64,000 nt of DNA from an uncultured Alphaproteobacteria bacterium (lineage in GTDB: Bacteria; Pseudomonadota; Alphaproteobacteria; HIMB59). The position numbers and the translations under genes are program-made. Positions within the stretch are counted from its first letter, which is position 1. The number at the start of each line of letters is the position of its first letter. A model generated the notes under the pieces. That model was not told the origin of the DNA and made no database searches. It saw only the letters and a program-made list of their open reading frames with translations. Below are positions 54,895-64,000 of this stretch, piece by piece. Location: positions 1-64,000 of the forward strand of contig CACNLH010000006.1 of NCBI GenBank assembly GCA_902621205.1. Direction: 5' to 3'.

Positions 54895-55361
54895 CAATAT
54901 TATTTTTAATATTTTTTATCGGTTGCGAAATTAATAGTGAACAACTGATTCAATCTGAAAGTATTAATTTTGAAAATATAAAATTTAATACAGTTTCAAA
55001 AAATTTGAATTTTTCAAATTCTCAAATTGGAAATGATGTCGATTATACAAAGAAATTAATTACAAACTGGTTTAACAAAAATATTAAAACTGATGGTTTA
55101 GAGGGAGATCTTAATGTTAATGTTAATTCTATTGATATTAAAAAAATTAGAGAAGAAAATTTTTATAGATTTGAAATAAAACTAAATATTGAATTTACTG
55201 AAAGAAACAAAATTCTTAATAAAATCAAAACTTATAAAGTTAATTCTTTAGAATATGGTGATATTAAAGGAAGTTTCTCTATAAGCGATATTGAAAATTT
55301 AAATCAAAATACGATTTTGAAATGTTTAAAAAATATTAATAAAAAAATTATGAATTTGTAA
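54879..55361 (+). CDS. Lipoprotein, unknown function
   Basis: The 160-aa protein has a type II signal: KYLTILFLIFFIGC with a lipobox ending in Cys-16. The rest is hydrophilic, Asn/Lys/Ile-rich, and predicted mixed alpha/beta with no family I know. It overlaps argF by 16 nt, and its stop is directly beside the convergent trkH end. Confidence 0.65.
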   Translation: MAKYLTILFLIFFIGCEINSEQLIQSESINFENIKFNTVSKNLNFSNSQIGNDVDYTKKLITNWFNKNIKTDGLEGDLNVNVNSIDIKKIREENFYRFEIKLNIEFTERNKILNKIKTYKVNSLEYGDIKGSFSISDIENLNQNTILKCLKNINKKIMNL

Positions 55362-56811
55362 TTAATCTTTCCAAAAAGATGGAATGAGTAGAACTAATAT
55401 AGTCAACAGCTCAAGTCTTCCTAAAAACATTGTTGTAATTAATACCAGCTTAGAGTAATTATCTAATATTGCATAATTACCATTCGGTCCTATTACTGTT
55501 CCTAAACCAGGTCCTACATTTGAAATAGCAGAAGCTGAAGCTGATATACAAGTTAAAAAATCAAGGCCACTGAAAGATAATAATAATGCTGATAAAAAAA
55601 AAAGTCATAATATAAAGGAAGAAAAAACTCATTACTGACTCATAAGTAGTTTCGCTTATTATTTTCCCATTAAATCTACTAGCACTTATAGAGTGAGGTT
55701 TTAGCATTTTATTTAGATGTAAGTTTAAATAGCTAAATAGTATCTGAAACCTGAACACTTTTAATCCACCGGTAGTTGAGCCTGCACAACCACCAATAAA
55801 CATTAATATTAAAAATAATACTGAGGCATAATTTCCCCAATTCTCAAAATTTTCACTTGTATATCCTGTTCCAGATATAATTGATATGGTATTAAATGAT
55901 ACTGCTATAAATCTGCTTAAGAAATTACCGTCAACATAATTATAAGCTAAGAAAAAAATAATAGTAATTGCAATAATCAATACTATAAAAAAAACTCTTA
56001 TTTGATGATCTTTAAATACTGGAAATAAATTTTTTTGTGAAGTTTGTACTAATACCAAAAAAGGTAAACTACCTAAAATCATAAAAACTATTGCTATTAA
56101 AAGAATTTTATCACTATCAAAATAAGCAAAAGAGTCATTGTGTGATGAAAACCCCCCAGTTGATATTGTGGTAAAACTATGGGTGATTGAGTCAAAGAAA
56201 TTCATGCCAAAAATGTAATAAAGAAATATTAGTATAATTGTTATTGTTATATAAATAATGAATATTTTTTTTATAACTGAAGATATCTTAGGTAGGGATT
56301 TATCATATGGGTCATCTCCCTCCAAATGAAAAAGTTGCATTCCGCCAATTCTCAGAAAAGGCAAAATAATTAAAGCAATTACAACTATTCCTATACCACC
56401 TAACCATTGTAAAAAAGACCTCCATATTAAAATTCCTTTTGGAAGGGAGTCAATATCATTTAATATAGTTGCACCAGTAGTTGTTATACCACTCATAGAC
56501 TCAAATAATGCATCTACTATTCCTAAATTTACTTCAGTATATAAAAAAGGCACTGCACATAAAAAAGTCATCAAAAGCCATGACAATACAGTTATTATAA
56601 ATGCTTCTTTTAAAGATATTTTTAAATCAACATTCCTATTTATTATCACAAGTGAACCCCCAACAATTAGATAAAGCAATATTGGAACCACGTATGATTG
56701 CCATGACTCAGTTTTATATATTACTTCAAATATTAAGGGTATAAATAAAAAGAAACCAACCGCACAGATAACTGTCCCACTTACTAGTGCTATAGGTTTA
56801 AGATTGAACAT
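55362..56811 (-). pseudogene. trkH: Potassium uptake protein TrkH, frameshifted in a homopolymer
   Basis: The ORF track stops at 55561 (416 aa), but the TrkH sequence continues in another frame to TAA at 55362: SGLDFLTCISASASAISNVG, then GPGLG and LGRLELLTILVLLIPSFW. Joined, the length would be about 482 aa, normal for TrkH. The switch falls in a run of ten A (55594-55603, T on the coding strand); nine would restore the frame. Pore loops 1-3 (SGITTTGAT, TISTGGFSS, SGTGYTSE) are upstream; loop 4 (SNVGPGLG) is downstream. Either a sequencing/assembly error, a slippery site, or a real mutation. TrkA is not in the window. Confidence 0.85.
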
Positions 56812-56822
56812 TTTGACGTTTA

Positions 56823-57233
56823 CTAATTAACGTTTTTTTTGTTATAAGGACTGTCTAATGAAAAGGCAGGAATATCAATTTTAAGCCTTTCACCATTATC
56901 TTGAGAAACTAGATAAAAGCCTTGCATAAAACCATTATTAGTCTTCAAGGGTGTGCCACTTGTATATTCAAATGACTCACCTGGTTTGATAGTAGGAAAT
57001 TCTCCAACAACTCCTTCACCTTGTACATTAATTACTTTGCCATTTGCATCAATAATTATCCAATTTCTGTGATTTAGTTTAATAGAGGAGCTTCCTGAAT
57101 TTGTAATATTAACTTGGTATGCCCAAACAAAATGGTTTTCTTGTGGTGACGATTGATCATCTAAAAAATAGGGAGTAACAGTTACTGTTACACCATTTGT
57201 TGTTTTAGAGTACATTGTTGTAATATACCCCAT
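56823..57233 (-). CDS. apaG: ApaG-family protein
   Basis: The 136-aa protein is a fibronectin-III-like ApaG fold: TNGVTVTVTPYFLDDQSSPQ, HFVWAYQVNITNSG, HRNWIIIDANGK, GEGVVGEFPTIKPGESFEYTSG and GFMQGFYLV. The function is uncertain; family members bind Co/Mg or pyrophosphate-type ligands. A second ATG at 57215 (MYSKTTNG) is an equally plausible start. Lies between fhs and trkH on one strand. Confidence 0.92.
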   Translation of the reverse strand: MGYITTMYSKTTNGVTVTVTPYFLDDQSSPQENHFVWAYQVNITNSGSSSIKLNHRNWIIIDANGKVINVQGEGVVGEFPTIKPGESFEYTSGTPLKTNNGFMQGFYLVSQDNGERLKIDIPAFSLDSPYNKKNVN

Positions 57234-57263
57234 AAATGGGTTATAGAAAATTAAATAGATTTA

Positions 57264-58934
57264 TTAAAATAATCCTTGAATTAAACCTTTTTCATCTAAC
57301 ATTATAGAATTAGCACTTGGGACTTTTGGTAAACCAGGCATTGTCATAATTTGACCTGTTACAACTACTATAAATCCAGCTCCAGCAGAAAGCCTCACCT
57401 CTCTTACTGGGACGGTGAAACCATTCGGAGCTCCTCTTAAAGAGGGGTTTGTTGAAAAGCTATATTGTGTTTTTGCGATACAAATAGGAAGGTTCCCATA
57501 ACCATTATCCTCAAAATTTTTGAGTTGATCGCTAACAGTTTTATCAATTGAAATGTCATCAGCTCTGTATATTTTTTGTGCGACGGAGCGAATTTTTTCC
57601 TCTAAGGATAGGTTATCCTCATACATAAATTTAAAATTAGAAGGATCGCTTGTCTCACAAATTTTCACAACCTCTTTAGCTAATTCTAATGTACCATCAC
57701 CACCATTTGCCCAGTGAGAGCAAAGGATCGCTTTTACGTCTAACTTTTTGCAACCCTCCGATATAACTTTGCCCTCTGACTCTGTATCAAGAGTAAAACT
57801 ATTAATTGCAACAATTGGTTGAAGTCCAAAAGATTTAATATTTTCAATGTGTCGTTGCAAATTTTCAAAACCCTTTTCAACTGCAGCAACATTTTCATTA
57901 TTAAGATCAGCTTTTTCTACACCTCCATGTGATTTTAAAGCTCTAACAGTTGCTACTATTACGACTACACTAGGTGTTAATCCTGCTTTACGACATTTAA
58001 TATCTAAAAATTTCTCAGCACCTAAATCCGCACCAAATCCAGCTTCTGTAACTACATAATCAGCAAGTTTTAAGCCAGTTTTAGTTGCTATAACTGTATT
58101 ACATCCGTGCGCAATATTAGCAAAAGGACCCCCGTGTATAATTGCAGGATTATTTTCCAGAGTTTGAACTAAGTTAGGCATTAAGGCATTTTTTAATAAT
58201 ACCGTCATTGGCCCATCAGCTTTTACATCTCTTGCATAAATAGGGGATTTATCTCTTTTATATGCAATAATGATATCACCAATTCTTTTTTGTAAATCAT
58301 TAATATCATTTGCTAAACAAAAAATTGCCATTATTTCACTCGCAACAGTGATATCGAACTTATCTTCTCTTGGAAATCCATTTGATACACCTCCAAGATT
58401 GACATTAACTTTTCTTAATGACCTATCACCTAAATCGACTACTCGACCCCATGTAATTCTTCTTTGATCAATTTGTAAATCATTACCCCAATAAATATGA
58501 TTATCAATCAACGAAGATAGTAAGTTGTGGGCAGCTGTAATAGCATGGAAGTCACCAGTGAAGTGAAGATTAATTTCTTCCATTGGTACAACTTGAGCAT
58601 ATCCACCACCTGCAGCACCACCCTTCATTCCAAAACATGGACCGAGGCTAGGTTCTCTGAGACAAACAATTGACTTCTTTCCAATTTTATTAAGACCATC
58701 ATTTAATCCGACGGATGTAGTTGTTTTCCCTTCGCCTGCGGGTGTTGGATTAATTGCAGTAACTAAAATTAATTTTCCATCAGGATTAGATTGGCTTTTT
58801 TCAATAAAATCAAAATTTATTTTAGCTGCATCATGACCATAAGGAATAAGATTTTCCTCAGGAATATTTACTTTTGCAGCAACATCTCTTATATGAATTT
58901 TTTTTGCAGCTCTTGCTATCTCAATATCTGACAT
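57264..58934 (-). CDS. fhs: Formate--tetrahydrofolate ligase
   Basis: The 556-aa enzyme shows the P-loop [60 protein letters not shown] and the C-terminal [17 protein letters not shown]. It converts formate, ATP and THF to 10-formyl-THF. In DMSP/betaine/sarcosine-using marine alphaproteobacteria this links methyl-group oxidation to purine and serine supply, or runs in reverse to make ATP. A ribosome site AAAGGA and a palindrome stand upstream. Confidence 0.98.
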   Translation of the reverse strand: MSDIEIARAAKKIHIRDVAAKVNIPEENLIPYGHDAAKINFDFIEKSQSNPDGKLILVTAINPTPAGEGKTTTSVGLNDGLNKIGKKSIVCLREPSLGPCFGMKGGAAGGGYAQVVPMEEINLHFTGDFHAITAAHNLLSSLIDNHIYWGNDLQIDQRRITWGRVVDLGDRSLRKVNVNLGGVSNGFPREDKFDITVASEIMAIFCLANDINDLQKRIGDIIIAYKRDKSPIYARDVKADGPMTVLLKNALMPNLVQTLENNPAIIHGGPFANIAHGCNTVIATKTGLKLADYVVTEAGFGADLGAEKFLDIKCRKAGLTPSVVVIVATVRALKSHGGVEKADLNNENVAAVEKGFENLQRHIENIKSFGLQPIVAINSFTLDTESEGKVISEGCKKLDVKAILCSHWANGGDGTLELAKEVVKICETSDPSNFKFMYEDNLSLEEKIRSVAQKIYRADDISIDKTVSDQLKNFEDNGYGNLPICIAKTQYSFSTNPSLRGAPNGFTVPVREVRLSAGAGFIVVVTGQIMTMPGLPKVPSANSIMLDEKGLIQGLF

Positions 58935-58962
58935 CTAACTTTGGATCCTTTCCCAAAAAAAC

Positions 58963-58979
58963 TGGTATACAATATACCA
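58963..58979. promoter_or_regulatory. Palindromic operator candidate upstream of fhs
   Basis: TGGTATA - CAA - TATACCA: perfect 7-bp arms with a 3-nt centre, 29 nt before the fhs start on the minus strand and 142 nt before ugd. The core resembles GntR-type operators (TATAC symmetry). The remainder of the 58935-59120 gap is AT-rich without further structure. Confidence 0.5.
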
Positions 58980-59120
58980 ATATCTACTTAAAACTCTAAT
59001 TTATTTAAGTTAAAAAAGTCTAAATTTCCTCATTATTTTTAAGCCTATGTGTCGCATTAGATATCTTGTTTAGTAAAAAAAGTCGTTGTTCAATTATTAA
59101 TTTATAATAGGTTAAAACCA

Positions 59121-60287
59121 TTGAAAATATTAGTAATAGGGCTTGGTTATGTCGGTACTGCAAATGCTGTACTGTTATCACAATATAATGAGGTTACTTG
59201 CTTTGATCAGGATTTTTTAAAATCGAACAATTTGATTAATGGAATTTCTCCAATAGAGGATAAGGAGGTATCAGAGTATCTATCTTCAAAGAAATTAAAT
59301 TTAAAATCATCAGAGAAATTTCCATTCAAAATTGACAATTTTGACTTTGCAATTATTGCTACACCAACAAATTATGATATAGAAACTAATAAATTTGATA
59401 CTTCTTCAATAGAACAATCACTGGCGAGCATTCAAAAATCAAATTCTAATCCAACTGTAATAATTAGATCAACTATACCGGTTGGATATATAAAAAAAAT
59501 ACAAACAAAATATGATGATCTCGAAATCATTTTTGTACCTGAATTTTTAAGAGAAGGTAAGGCACTAAAAGATAGTTTACATCCTTCAAGAATAGTTATT
59601 GGTTCTCATTCAAAAAAAGGAAAAGAATTTGCTAGATTATTACTAGATGCAGCAGAAGATAAAAATGTTCAAACTATTTACACAAATTCTACTGAAGCTG
59701 AGTCATCTAAATTATTTTCAAATGCTTATTTAGCAATGAGAGTTGCATTTTTTAATGAACTAGACTCATTTGCAATGTCAAAAGGTTTGAATACAAAAGA
59801 AATTATTAAAGCTGTAAGTCTAGATCCTAGGATAGGAGATTTTTACAATAATCCCTCATTTGGATACGGTGGATACTGTTTACCAAAAGATACAAAACAA
59901 TTATTGGCAAACTTCGATAAAGTCCCCCAAAAAATTATTGAGGCAATCATAGAGTCAAATTTAATGCGAAAAGATTTCATTGGTTTAGAGATTGCAAAAT
60001 TAAAACCTAAAACTATTGGTATATATAAACTCATTATGAAAGAGGGATCAGACAATATAAGAGAGTCAAGTATGCAAGACATTATGAAAAGAGTTAAAGC
60101 TAAAGGAGTAAGAGTAATAGTCTACGAACCTTTAATCAAAGATAAACAATTTTTCAATTCAGAGGTTTATGAAGATCTAGATTTATTCAAAAAAGATGCT
60201 GATTTAATTCTTTGCAATAGAAGCCATTCAGAACTAAATGATGTACAAGACAAGATCTTTACTAGAGACTTGTTTAACCAAGATTAA
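59121..60287 (+). CDS. ugd: UDP-glucose 6-dehydrogenase
   Basis: The 388-aa length equals E. coli Ugd. MKILVIGLGYVGTANAVLL (TTG start) is the NAD fold, then PEFLREGKALKDSLHPSRIV, SNAYLAMRVAFFNELDSFA and the catalytic cysteine in GYGGYCLPKDTKQLL. It oxidises UDP-glucose to UDP-glucuronate for exopolysaccharide or lipid A sugars. RmlA at 36 kb and the GT4 enzyme at 53 kb fit surface glycan synthesis. Confidence 0.94.
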   Translation: MKILVIGLGYVGTANAVLLSQYNEVTCFDQDFLKSNNLINGISPIEDKEVSEYLSSKKLNLKSSEKFPFKIDNFDFAIIATPTNYDIETNKFDTSSIEQSLASIQKSNSNPTVIIRSTIPVGYIKKIQTKYDDLEIIFVPEFLREGKALKDSLHPSRIVIGSHSKKGKEFARLLLDAAEDKNVQTIYTNSTEAESSKLFSNAYLAMRVAFFNELDSFAMSKGLNTKEIIKAVSLDPRIGDFYNNPSFGYGGYCLPKDTKQLLANFDKVPQKIIEAIIESNLMRKDFIGLEIAKLKPKTIGIYKLIMKEGSDNIRESSMQDIMKRVKAKGVRVIVYEPLIKDKQFFNSEVYEDLDLFKKDADLILCNRSHSELNDVQDKIFTRDLFNQD

Positions 60288-60411
60288 GCAAAAGATTAAT
60301 ATTTTTTCTAAATTTATCCAAAAAATGCATGAAATTCATTGTATTTTTATATTTTAGTTTCGCATCAGATAGGTCTATACTGCCGAGGCTTATATATATA
60401 AGGAGGAAACG

Positions 60412-61437
60412 ATGACAAAAATTAAATCGTTGTTTATTTCTCTTGTTTTAACTCTTGGTGTTTCTGCAGCAATAGCTGGAAGTCACGGAAGCACTCATGA
60501 TTTAGTTAAAGATAGAGGAAAATTAATGTGCGGTTCCAACACTGGATTAGCGGGCTTTGGTGCTCCTAATGACGCTGGTGTTTGGGAAGGCATTGATGTT
60601 GATGTATGTAGAGCTGTAGCAGCTGCTGTTTTTGGTGATGCTTCTAAAGTTGAATATGTACCTACAACATCAAAAGTACGTTTCACAGTTCTTCAGTCAG
60701 GTGAAATTGATATGCTATCAAGAAATACTACATGGACTTTATCAAGAGACGTTGATCTTGGTTTAGAATTTGTTGGTGTTAACTACTATGATGGTCAAGG
60801 CTTTATGGTTAACAAAAGTCTTGGTGTGTCAAGTGCTATGGAATTAGATGGTGCATCTGTATGTATCCAGGTTGGTACAACAACTGAAATGAATCTTGCT
60901 GATTTCTTCAAAGCAAATGGTATGAGCTATGAGTCAGTTCCTGTTGAGACTAACTCAGAAGCTGATGCTGCATACACAGCTGGTCGTTGTGACGTTTACA
61001 CAACAGATGCATCTGGTTTATATGCAAGTAGAGCTGGTTATCCAGACCCATCTGCTCACGTGGTTTTACCAGAAATCGTATCTAAAGAGCCTTTAGGCCC
61101 TGCAGTTAGACACGGTGATAGTGAGTGGGCTGATATCGTAAGATGGTCTCTTAATGCAATGATCATTGGTGAAGAGCTAGGTATCACATCAGCTAATGTT
61201 GATGAAATGAAGAGCTCAAAAAACCCTGAGGTTTTAAGACTATTAGGTGTTGATGCTGGTTACGGTGCTATGTTAGGTCTTTCTGACGACTGGGCTTATA
61301 ATATCTTAAGTCAAGTTGGAAACTATTCAGAGAGCTTTGAAAAGCATATTGGTCCAAACACACCAATTAACATTCAAAGAGGCTTAAACGCTCTTTATAA
61401 AGATGGCGGTATTTTATACGCACCTCCATTTAGATAA
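60412..61437 (+). CDS. aapJ: General L-amino acid ABC transporter substrate-binding protein AapJ
   Basis: The 341-aa protein has a signal peptide (SLVLTLGVSAAIA) and follows AapJ: HDLVKDRGKLMCGSNTGLAGF, GIDVDVCRAVAAAVFGD, SRNTTWTLSRDVDLGLEF, and YESVPVETNSEADAAYTAGR. Two cysteines in the mature part are typical. Strong Shine-Dalgarno AAGGAGG before the ATG; TATACT (60376-60381) may be the -10, with no clear -35. Codon use looks less AT-biased than neighbours, as for a highly expressed gene. It binds many L-amino acids. Confidence 0.96.
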   Translation: MTKIKSLFISLVLTLGVSAAIAGSHGSTHDLVKDRGKLMCGSNTGLAGFGAPNDAGVWEGIDVDVCRAVAAAVFGDASKVEYVPTTSKVRFTVLQSGEIDMLSRNTTWTLSRDVDLGLEFVGVNYYDGQGFMVNKSLGVSSAMELDGASVCIQVGTTTEMNLADFFKANGMSYESVPVETNSEADAAYTAGRCDVYTTDASGLYASRAGYPDPSAHVVLPEIVSKEPLGPAVRHGDSEWADIVRWSLNAMIIGEELGITSANVDEMKSSKNPEVLRLLGVDAGYGAMLGLSDDWAYNILSQVGNYSESFEKHIGPNTPINIQRGLNALYKDGGILYAPPFR

Positions 61438-61444
61438 AAAATAA

Positions 61445-61469
61445 GGGTATGGGCTTTGAGCCCATACCC
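61445..61469 (+). terminator. Intra-operon hairpin between aapJ and aapQ
   Basis: GGGTATGGGC - TTTGA - GCCCATACCC is a perfect 10-bp stem, 7 nt past the aapJ stop. A short AAAATTTA follows, without a T-run, so it probably stabilises or partly terminates the aapJ message ahead of the permease genes. Confidence 0.75.
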
Positions 61470-61492
61470 AAAATTTACGGATTTCAAAATTT

Positions 61493-62662
61493 ATGCAGAC
61501 CAATTTTTTCAGAAAAATAATATTTGATGAAAAATCAAGATCCCTTCTAATTCAAACACTGGTAATTGGTCTTTTTGCTTTATTTATATATCTTATAACC
61601 CAGCAAACAGCCTATAATTTAGAAAAAAGAGGAATTAGCTCAGGTTTCGATTTCCTACATATCTCAGCAGGTTACGATATAAGCATCCGTTTAATTCCAT
61701 TTACAAGTGAGGACACTCACTTAAGAGCTTATTTTGTTGGATTATTAAATACATTGATGATTGCTGTTTGTGGGTGTTTTTTAGCAACCATAATTGGATT
61801 TTTAGTCGGAATAATTCGCCTATCAAGCAATTGGCTATTTCGTAATATTGCTTATGTTTATGTTGAGTTTACAAGAAATGTCCCAGTTCTTGTTCAAATA
61901 ATTCTTTACTACAGCATTCTTTTAAATTTACCTAAAATCAAACAAGCAATAGTAATTTTCGATAATTTTTATTTAACTAATCGAGGTTTCTTTTCCCCCT
62001 CTCCAATATTTAAAGACGGTTTTTCAATTGTTGCTTGGAGCTTAGTAATTGCAATTATATTTGCTTTTTTCCTAAAAAGATTTTTAAAGAAAATACAAGA
62101 AGAAAGTGGAAAACAATATCCAACTTTTATGATAAACAGTGCAATTATTATTTTTACCCCAATTATTTTTTATTACATCATGGGCATGCCTCTAGAGTTT
62201 GATAGTCCAGTTTTAAAGGGTTTTAATTTTAAAGGAGGTATGGTAATTCGACCAGAATTTTTAGGAATGCTGTTTGGTTTATCTATTTATACAGCTGCAT
62301 TTATCTCTGAGACTGTTAGATCTGGTATTATATCAGTATCAAAGGGACAAAGGGAGGCATCTCAAGCCTTAGGTTTAAAAAGTAATTTTATAATGAGGCT
62401 TATTATTATTCCTCAAGCACTTAGAGTTATCATTCCACCACTTACCTCTCAATATTTAAATTTAACTAAAAACTCCTCTCTTGGAATTGCAATAGGTTAT
62501 GCCGATTTAGTTCACGGATTTGGAGGTATATCTTTAAATCAAACAGGAAGAGCTATAGAGATTATGATGATGGTTATGCTTACTTATTTGACAATTAGTT
62601 TAACTATATCTTTTTTTATGAACTTATATAATAAGTCCGTACAATTTAAGGGTAACGCATGA
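61493..62662 (+). CDS. aapQ: General L-amino acid ABC permease AapQ
   Basis: The 389-aa permease has about eight spans. GLLNTLMIAVCGCFLATIIGF is the polar amino acid permease start, FTRNVPVLVQIILYY follows, and SKGQREASQALGLKSNFIMRLIIIPQALRVIIPP is the EAA loop that contacts the ATPase. The long N-terminal and middle insertions are typical of AapQ. Its stop overlaps aapM by 4 nt. Confidence 0.95.
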   Translation: MQTNFFRKIIFDEKSRSLLIQTLVIGLFALFIYLITQQTAYNLEKRGISSGFDFLHISAGYDISIRLIPFTSEDTHLRAYFVGLLNTLMIAVCGCFLATIIGFLVGIIRLSSNWLFRNIAYVYVEFTRNVPVLVQIILYYSILLNLPKIKQAIVIFDNFYLTNRGFFSPSPIFKDGFSIVAWSLVIAIIFAFFLKRFLKKIQEESGKQYPTFMINSAIIIFTPIIFYYIMGMPLEFDSPVLKGFNFKGGMVIRPEFLGMLFGLSIYTAAFISETVRSGIISVSKGQREASQALGLKSNFIMRLIIIPQALRVIIPPLTSQYLNLTKNSSLGIAIGYADLVHGFGGISLNQTGRAIEIMMMVMLTYLTISLTISFFMNLYNKSVQFKGNA

Positions 62663-63771
62663 GCTCTTCTGCTATTCAAATTATTTCACGAAGTAAGTAT
62701 TACAACTGGTTAGTAAAAAATTTATTTTCCTCTTGGGTTAATACAATACTTACTGTTATTGCGCTAATATTCGTATATCAGGTTGGAAGTTTCTTTTTGT
62801 ATTGGGCAATTTTTGATGCTGATTTTAGATATAATTTTCAAGGTGAACTAATTATTGATCGCGGATTTTGCTCTAAAAATATTATGCCTGGTGAATATGG
62901 TGCCTGTTGGGCAATTATTTTTGCACGATGGAACCAATTTATGTATGGACTTTATCCTATTGAAGAAGCATGGAGGGTAAACTTAATTTATGCTCTTTTA
63001 CCTTTAGCAATTATTGGAATTCTTTTTGATAAAATTCCATTTCGTAGATATTTTATTTATTTTACATTTATATTCCCATTCTTGGCTTACTTCATGCTTT
63101 ATGGAGGACCAGGATTAAGTGTTGTCGGTACAAATAAATGGGGAGGGCTCTTAGTAACACTTTTCTTAGGAGTTACTGGGATAGGTTTAGCGTTTCCCTT
63201 AAGCATTCTTTTAGCCTTAGGTAGAAGATCTAAAATGCCCATCATAAAATCATTGTGTGTAGTTTTTATTGAATTCATTAGAGGCGTCCCTCTTATAACA
63301 TTGTTATTTACCGCTAATGTGATGTTGCCTTTATTTTTACCTGATGGAGTAAATCCGGATAACCTTTTACGTGCATTAGTAGCCGTTACTTTATTTCAAT
63401 CAGCCTATATGGCTGAAGCAATTAGAGGGGGCTTGCAAGCCATTCCAAGGGGGCAAGTTGAAGCTGCTCAGTCTTTAGGATTAAGTTATTGGCAAACCAC
63501 TCGCAAAATAGTTTTACCACAAGCTCTGAAGATAGCTATTCCACCAATTGTTAATACCTGTATTGGATTATTTAAAGATACATCTTTAGTTTTAATTATA
63601 GGATTATTTGATTTATTAGGTATAGGCAGAGCGGCTTTAGCTGATATGACATGGACTAAACTTTATTATGAAGTTTATGTTTTTATTTCACTAGTATTTT
63701 TCATATTTTGCTTTGGTATGTCACGCTATAGTTTATATTTAGAAAAAAAACTAAAAACGGATAATAGTTAA
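62659..63771 (+). CDS. aapM: General L-amino acid ABC permease AapM
   Basis: The 370-aa permease has the AapM features RGFCSKNIMPGEYGACWAII in a large periplasmic insertion, IEFIRGVPLITLLFTANVMLPLFLPDG, and the EAA loop IPRGQVEAAQSLGLSYWQTT. It forms a heterodimer with AapQ. Coupled to aapQ (ATGA) and to aapP (TAATG). Confidence 0.95.
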   Translation: MSSSAIQIISRSKYYNWLVKNLFSSWVNTILTVIALIFVYQVGSFFLYWAIFDADFRYNFQGELIIDRGFCSKNIMPGEYGACWAIIFARWNQFMYGLYPIEEAWRVNLIYALLPLAIIGILFDKIPFRRYFIYFTFIFPFLAYFMLYGGPGLSVVGTNKWGGLLVTLFLGVTGIGLAFPLSILLALGRRSKMPIIKSLCVVFIEFIRGVPLITLLFTANVMLPLFLPDGVNPDNLLRALVAVTLFQSAYMAEAIRGGLQAIPRGQVEAAQSLGLSYWQTTRKIVLPQALKIAIPPIVNTCIGLFKDTSLVLIIGLFDLLGIGRAALADMTWTKLYYEVYVFISLVFFIFCFGMSRYSLYLEKKLKTDNS

Positions 63772-64000
63772 TGAGCACAGATCAGGTAATACATTTAGAA
63801 AAAGTAAACAAATGGTATGATGATTTTCATGTTTTAAAAGATATTGATTTAATTGTAAATAAAGGACAAAAAATTGTTATCTGTGGCCCTAGTGGCTCTG
63901 GTAAGTCAACAATGATTAGATGTATAAATCGTCTAGAGGCTCATCAAAAAGGGACAATAGTTGTTCACGGAACAGAGCTTACAAATGATCTTAAAAACAT
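63771..64000 (+). CDS. aapP: General L-amino acid ABC ATP-binding protein AapP (N-terminal part)
   Basis: Begins at the ATG that shares a base with the aapM stop and runs off the window after about 76 codons. VIHLEKVNKWYDDFHVLKDI is followed by Walker A ICGPSGSGKSTMIRCINRLE, as in AapP/GlnQ ATPases. Completes the aapJQMP operon. Confidence 0.94.
   Translation, partial: MSTDQVIHLEKVNKWYDDFHVLKDIDLIVNKGQKIVICGPSGSGKSTMIRCINRLEAHQKGTIVVHGTELTNDLKN

Overview
The window is 64 kb of very AT-rich (not computed; looks near 30 % G+C), tightly packed bacterial chromosome. Gene content points to a streamlined marine alphaproteobacterium of the SAR11 / HIMB59 / AEGEAN-169 kind: a close match to DMSP demethylase DmdA, a ProVXW-type betaine/DMSP ABC transporter, the alphaproteobacterial AapJQMP amino-acid transporter, an Irr-like Fur protein beside an FutA/FbpA iron-binding protein, BetA, GlnK-AmtB and formate-THF ligase. 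Clade assignment is inference. I saw no rRNA, tRNA, IS element, prophage, CRISPR array or integrase; this is core and flexible metabolic genome, not a mobile island.

Layout. 0-2.5 kb: end of znuA, an Irr-like regulator and a ferric-iron binding protein. 2.5-6.7 kb: a compressed folate operon, pabB-pabA-pabC-folP-folB-folK, with overlapping genes, converging on an orphan TrpF-like gene. 7.3-12 kb: katG, an aquaporin, an omega-amino-acid:pyruvate aminotransferase and a 27-residue membrane micropeptide. 12.2-21.7 kb: cinA C-terminal domain, Pif1-type helicase, a small two-cysteine protein, AlaX, an EamA exporter, an ABC-2 exporter, a photolyase, betA, an SH3-type protein and a SOUL protein. 21.9-23.5 kb: glnK-amtB closed by a bidirectional terminator.

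23.5-33 kb is one co-oriented minus-strand cluster: proV-proX-proW, a YeiH-like exporter, dmdA, an MFS carrier, RidA, a gamma-butyrobetaine-hydroxylase-like 2OG oxygenase translationally coupled to an HD-domain oxygenase (a TmpA/TmpB-like pair), and a glutathione peroxidase. I read it as uptake and breakdown of methylated osmolytes (DMSP, betaines and possibly a quaternary-amine phosphonate). betA upstream and fhs at 57-59 kb fit the same one-carbon economy, because DmdA delivers methyl groups to THF made by the folate operon.

33-49.5 kb: cysE, a GNAT enzyme, an SbmA-like transporter, CBS protein, RmlA, ExoI, a 52-aa zinc-ribbon protein with a DSP-type phosphatase, transaldolase, BioY, MsrB, carriers, MutT, leucine dehydrogenase, CDP-alcohol transferase, CcdA, a VTT protein and an oxidoreductase-SelD fusion. 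49.7-51.7 kb: groESL with a perfect CIRCE. 51.8-64 kb: MscS, a glycosyltransferase, argF, a lipoprotein, a frameshifted trkH, apaG, fhs, ugd and aapJQM(P).

Most worth a second look: the TmpA/TmpB-like pair in the DMSP cluster; a PabB whose catalytic lysine position reads PIAGT, as in anthranilate synthase; a hairpin with a GGA-rich loop (or CCUCC-rich on the other strand) next to ExoI; several unlisted micro-ORFs; palindromic operators before fhs and the micropeptide; and a homopolymer frameshift that removes the fourth pore loop of TrkH.
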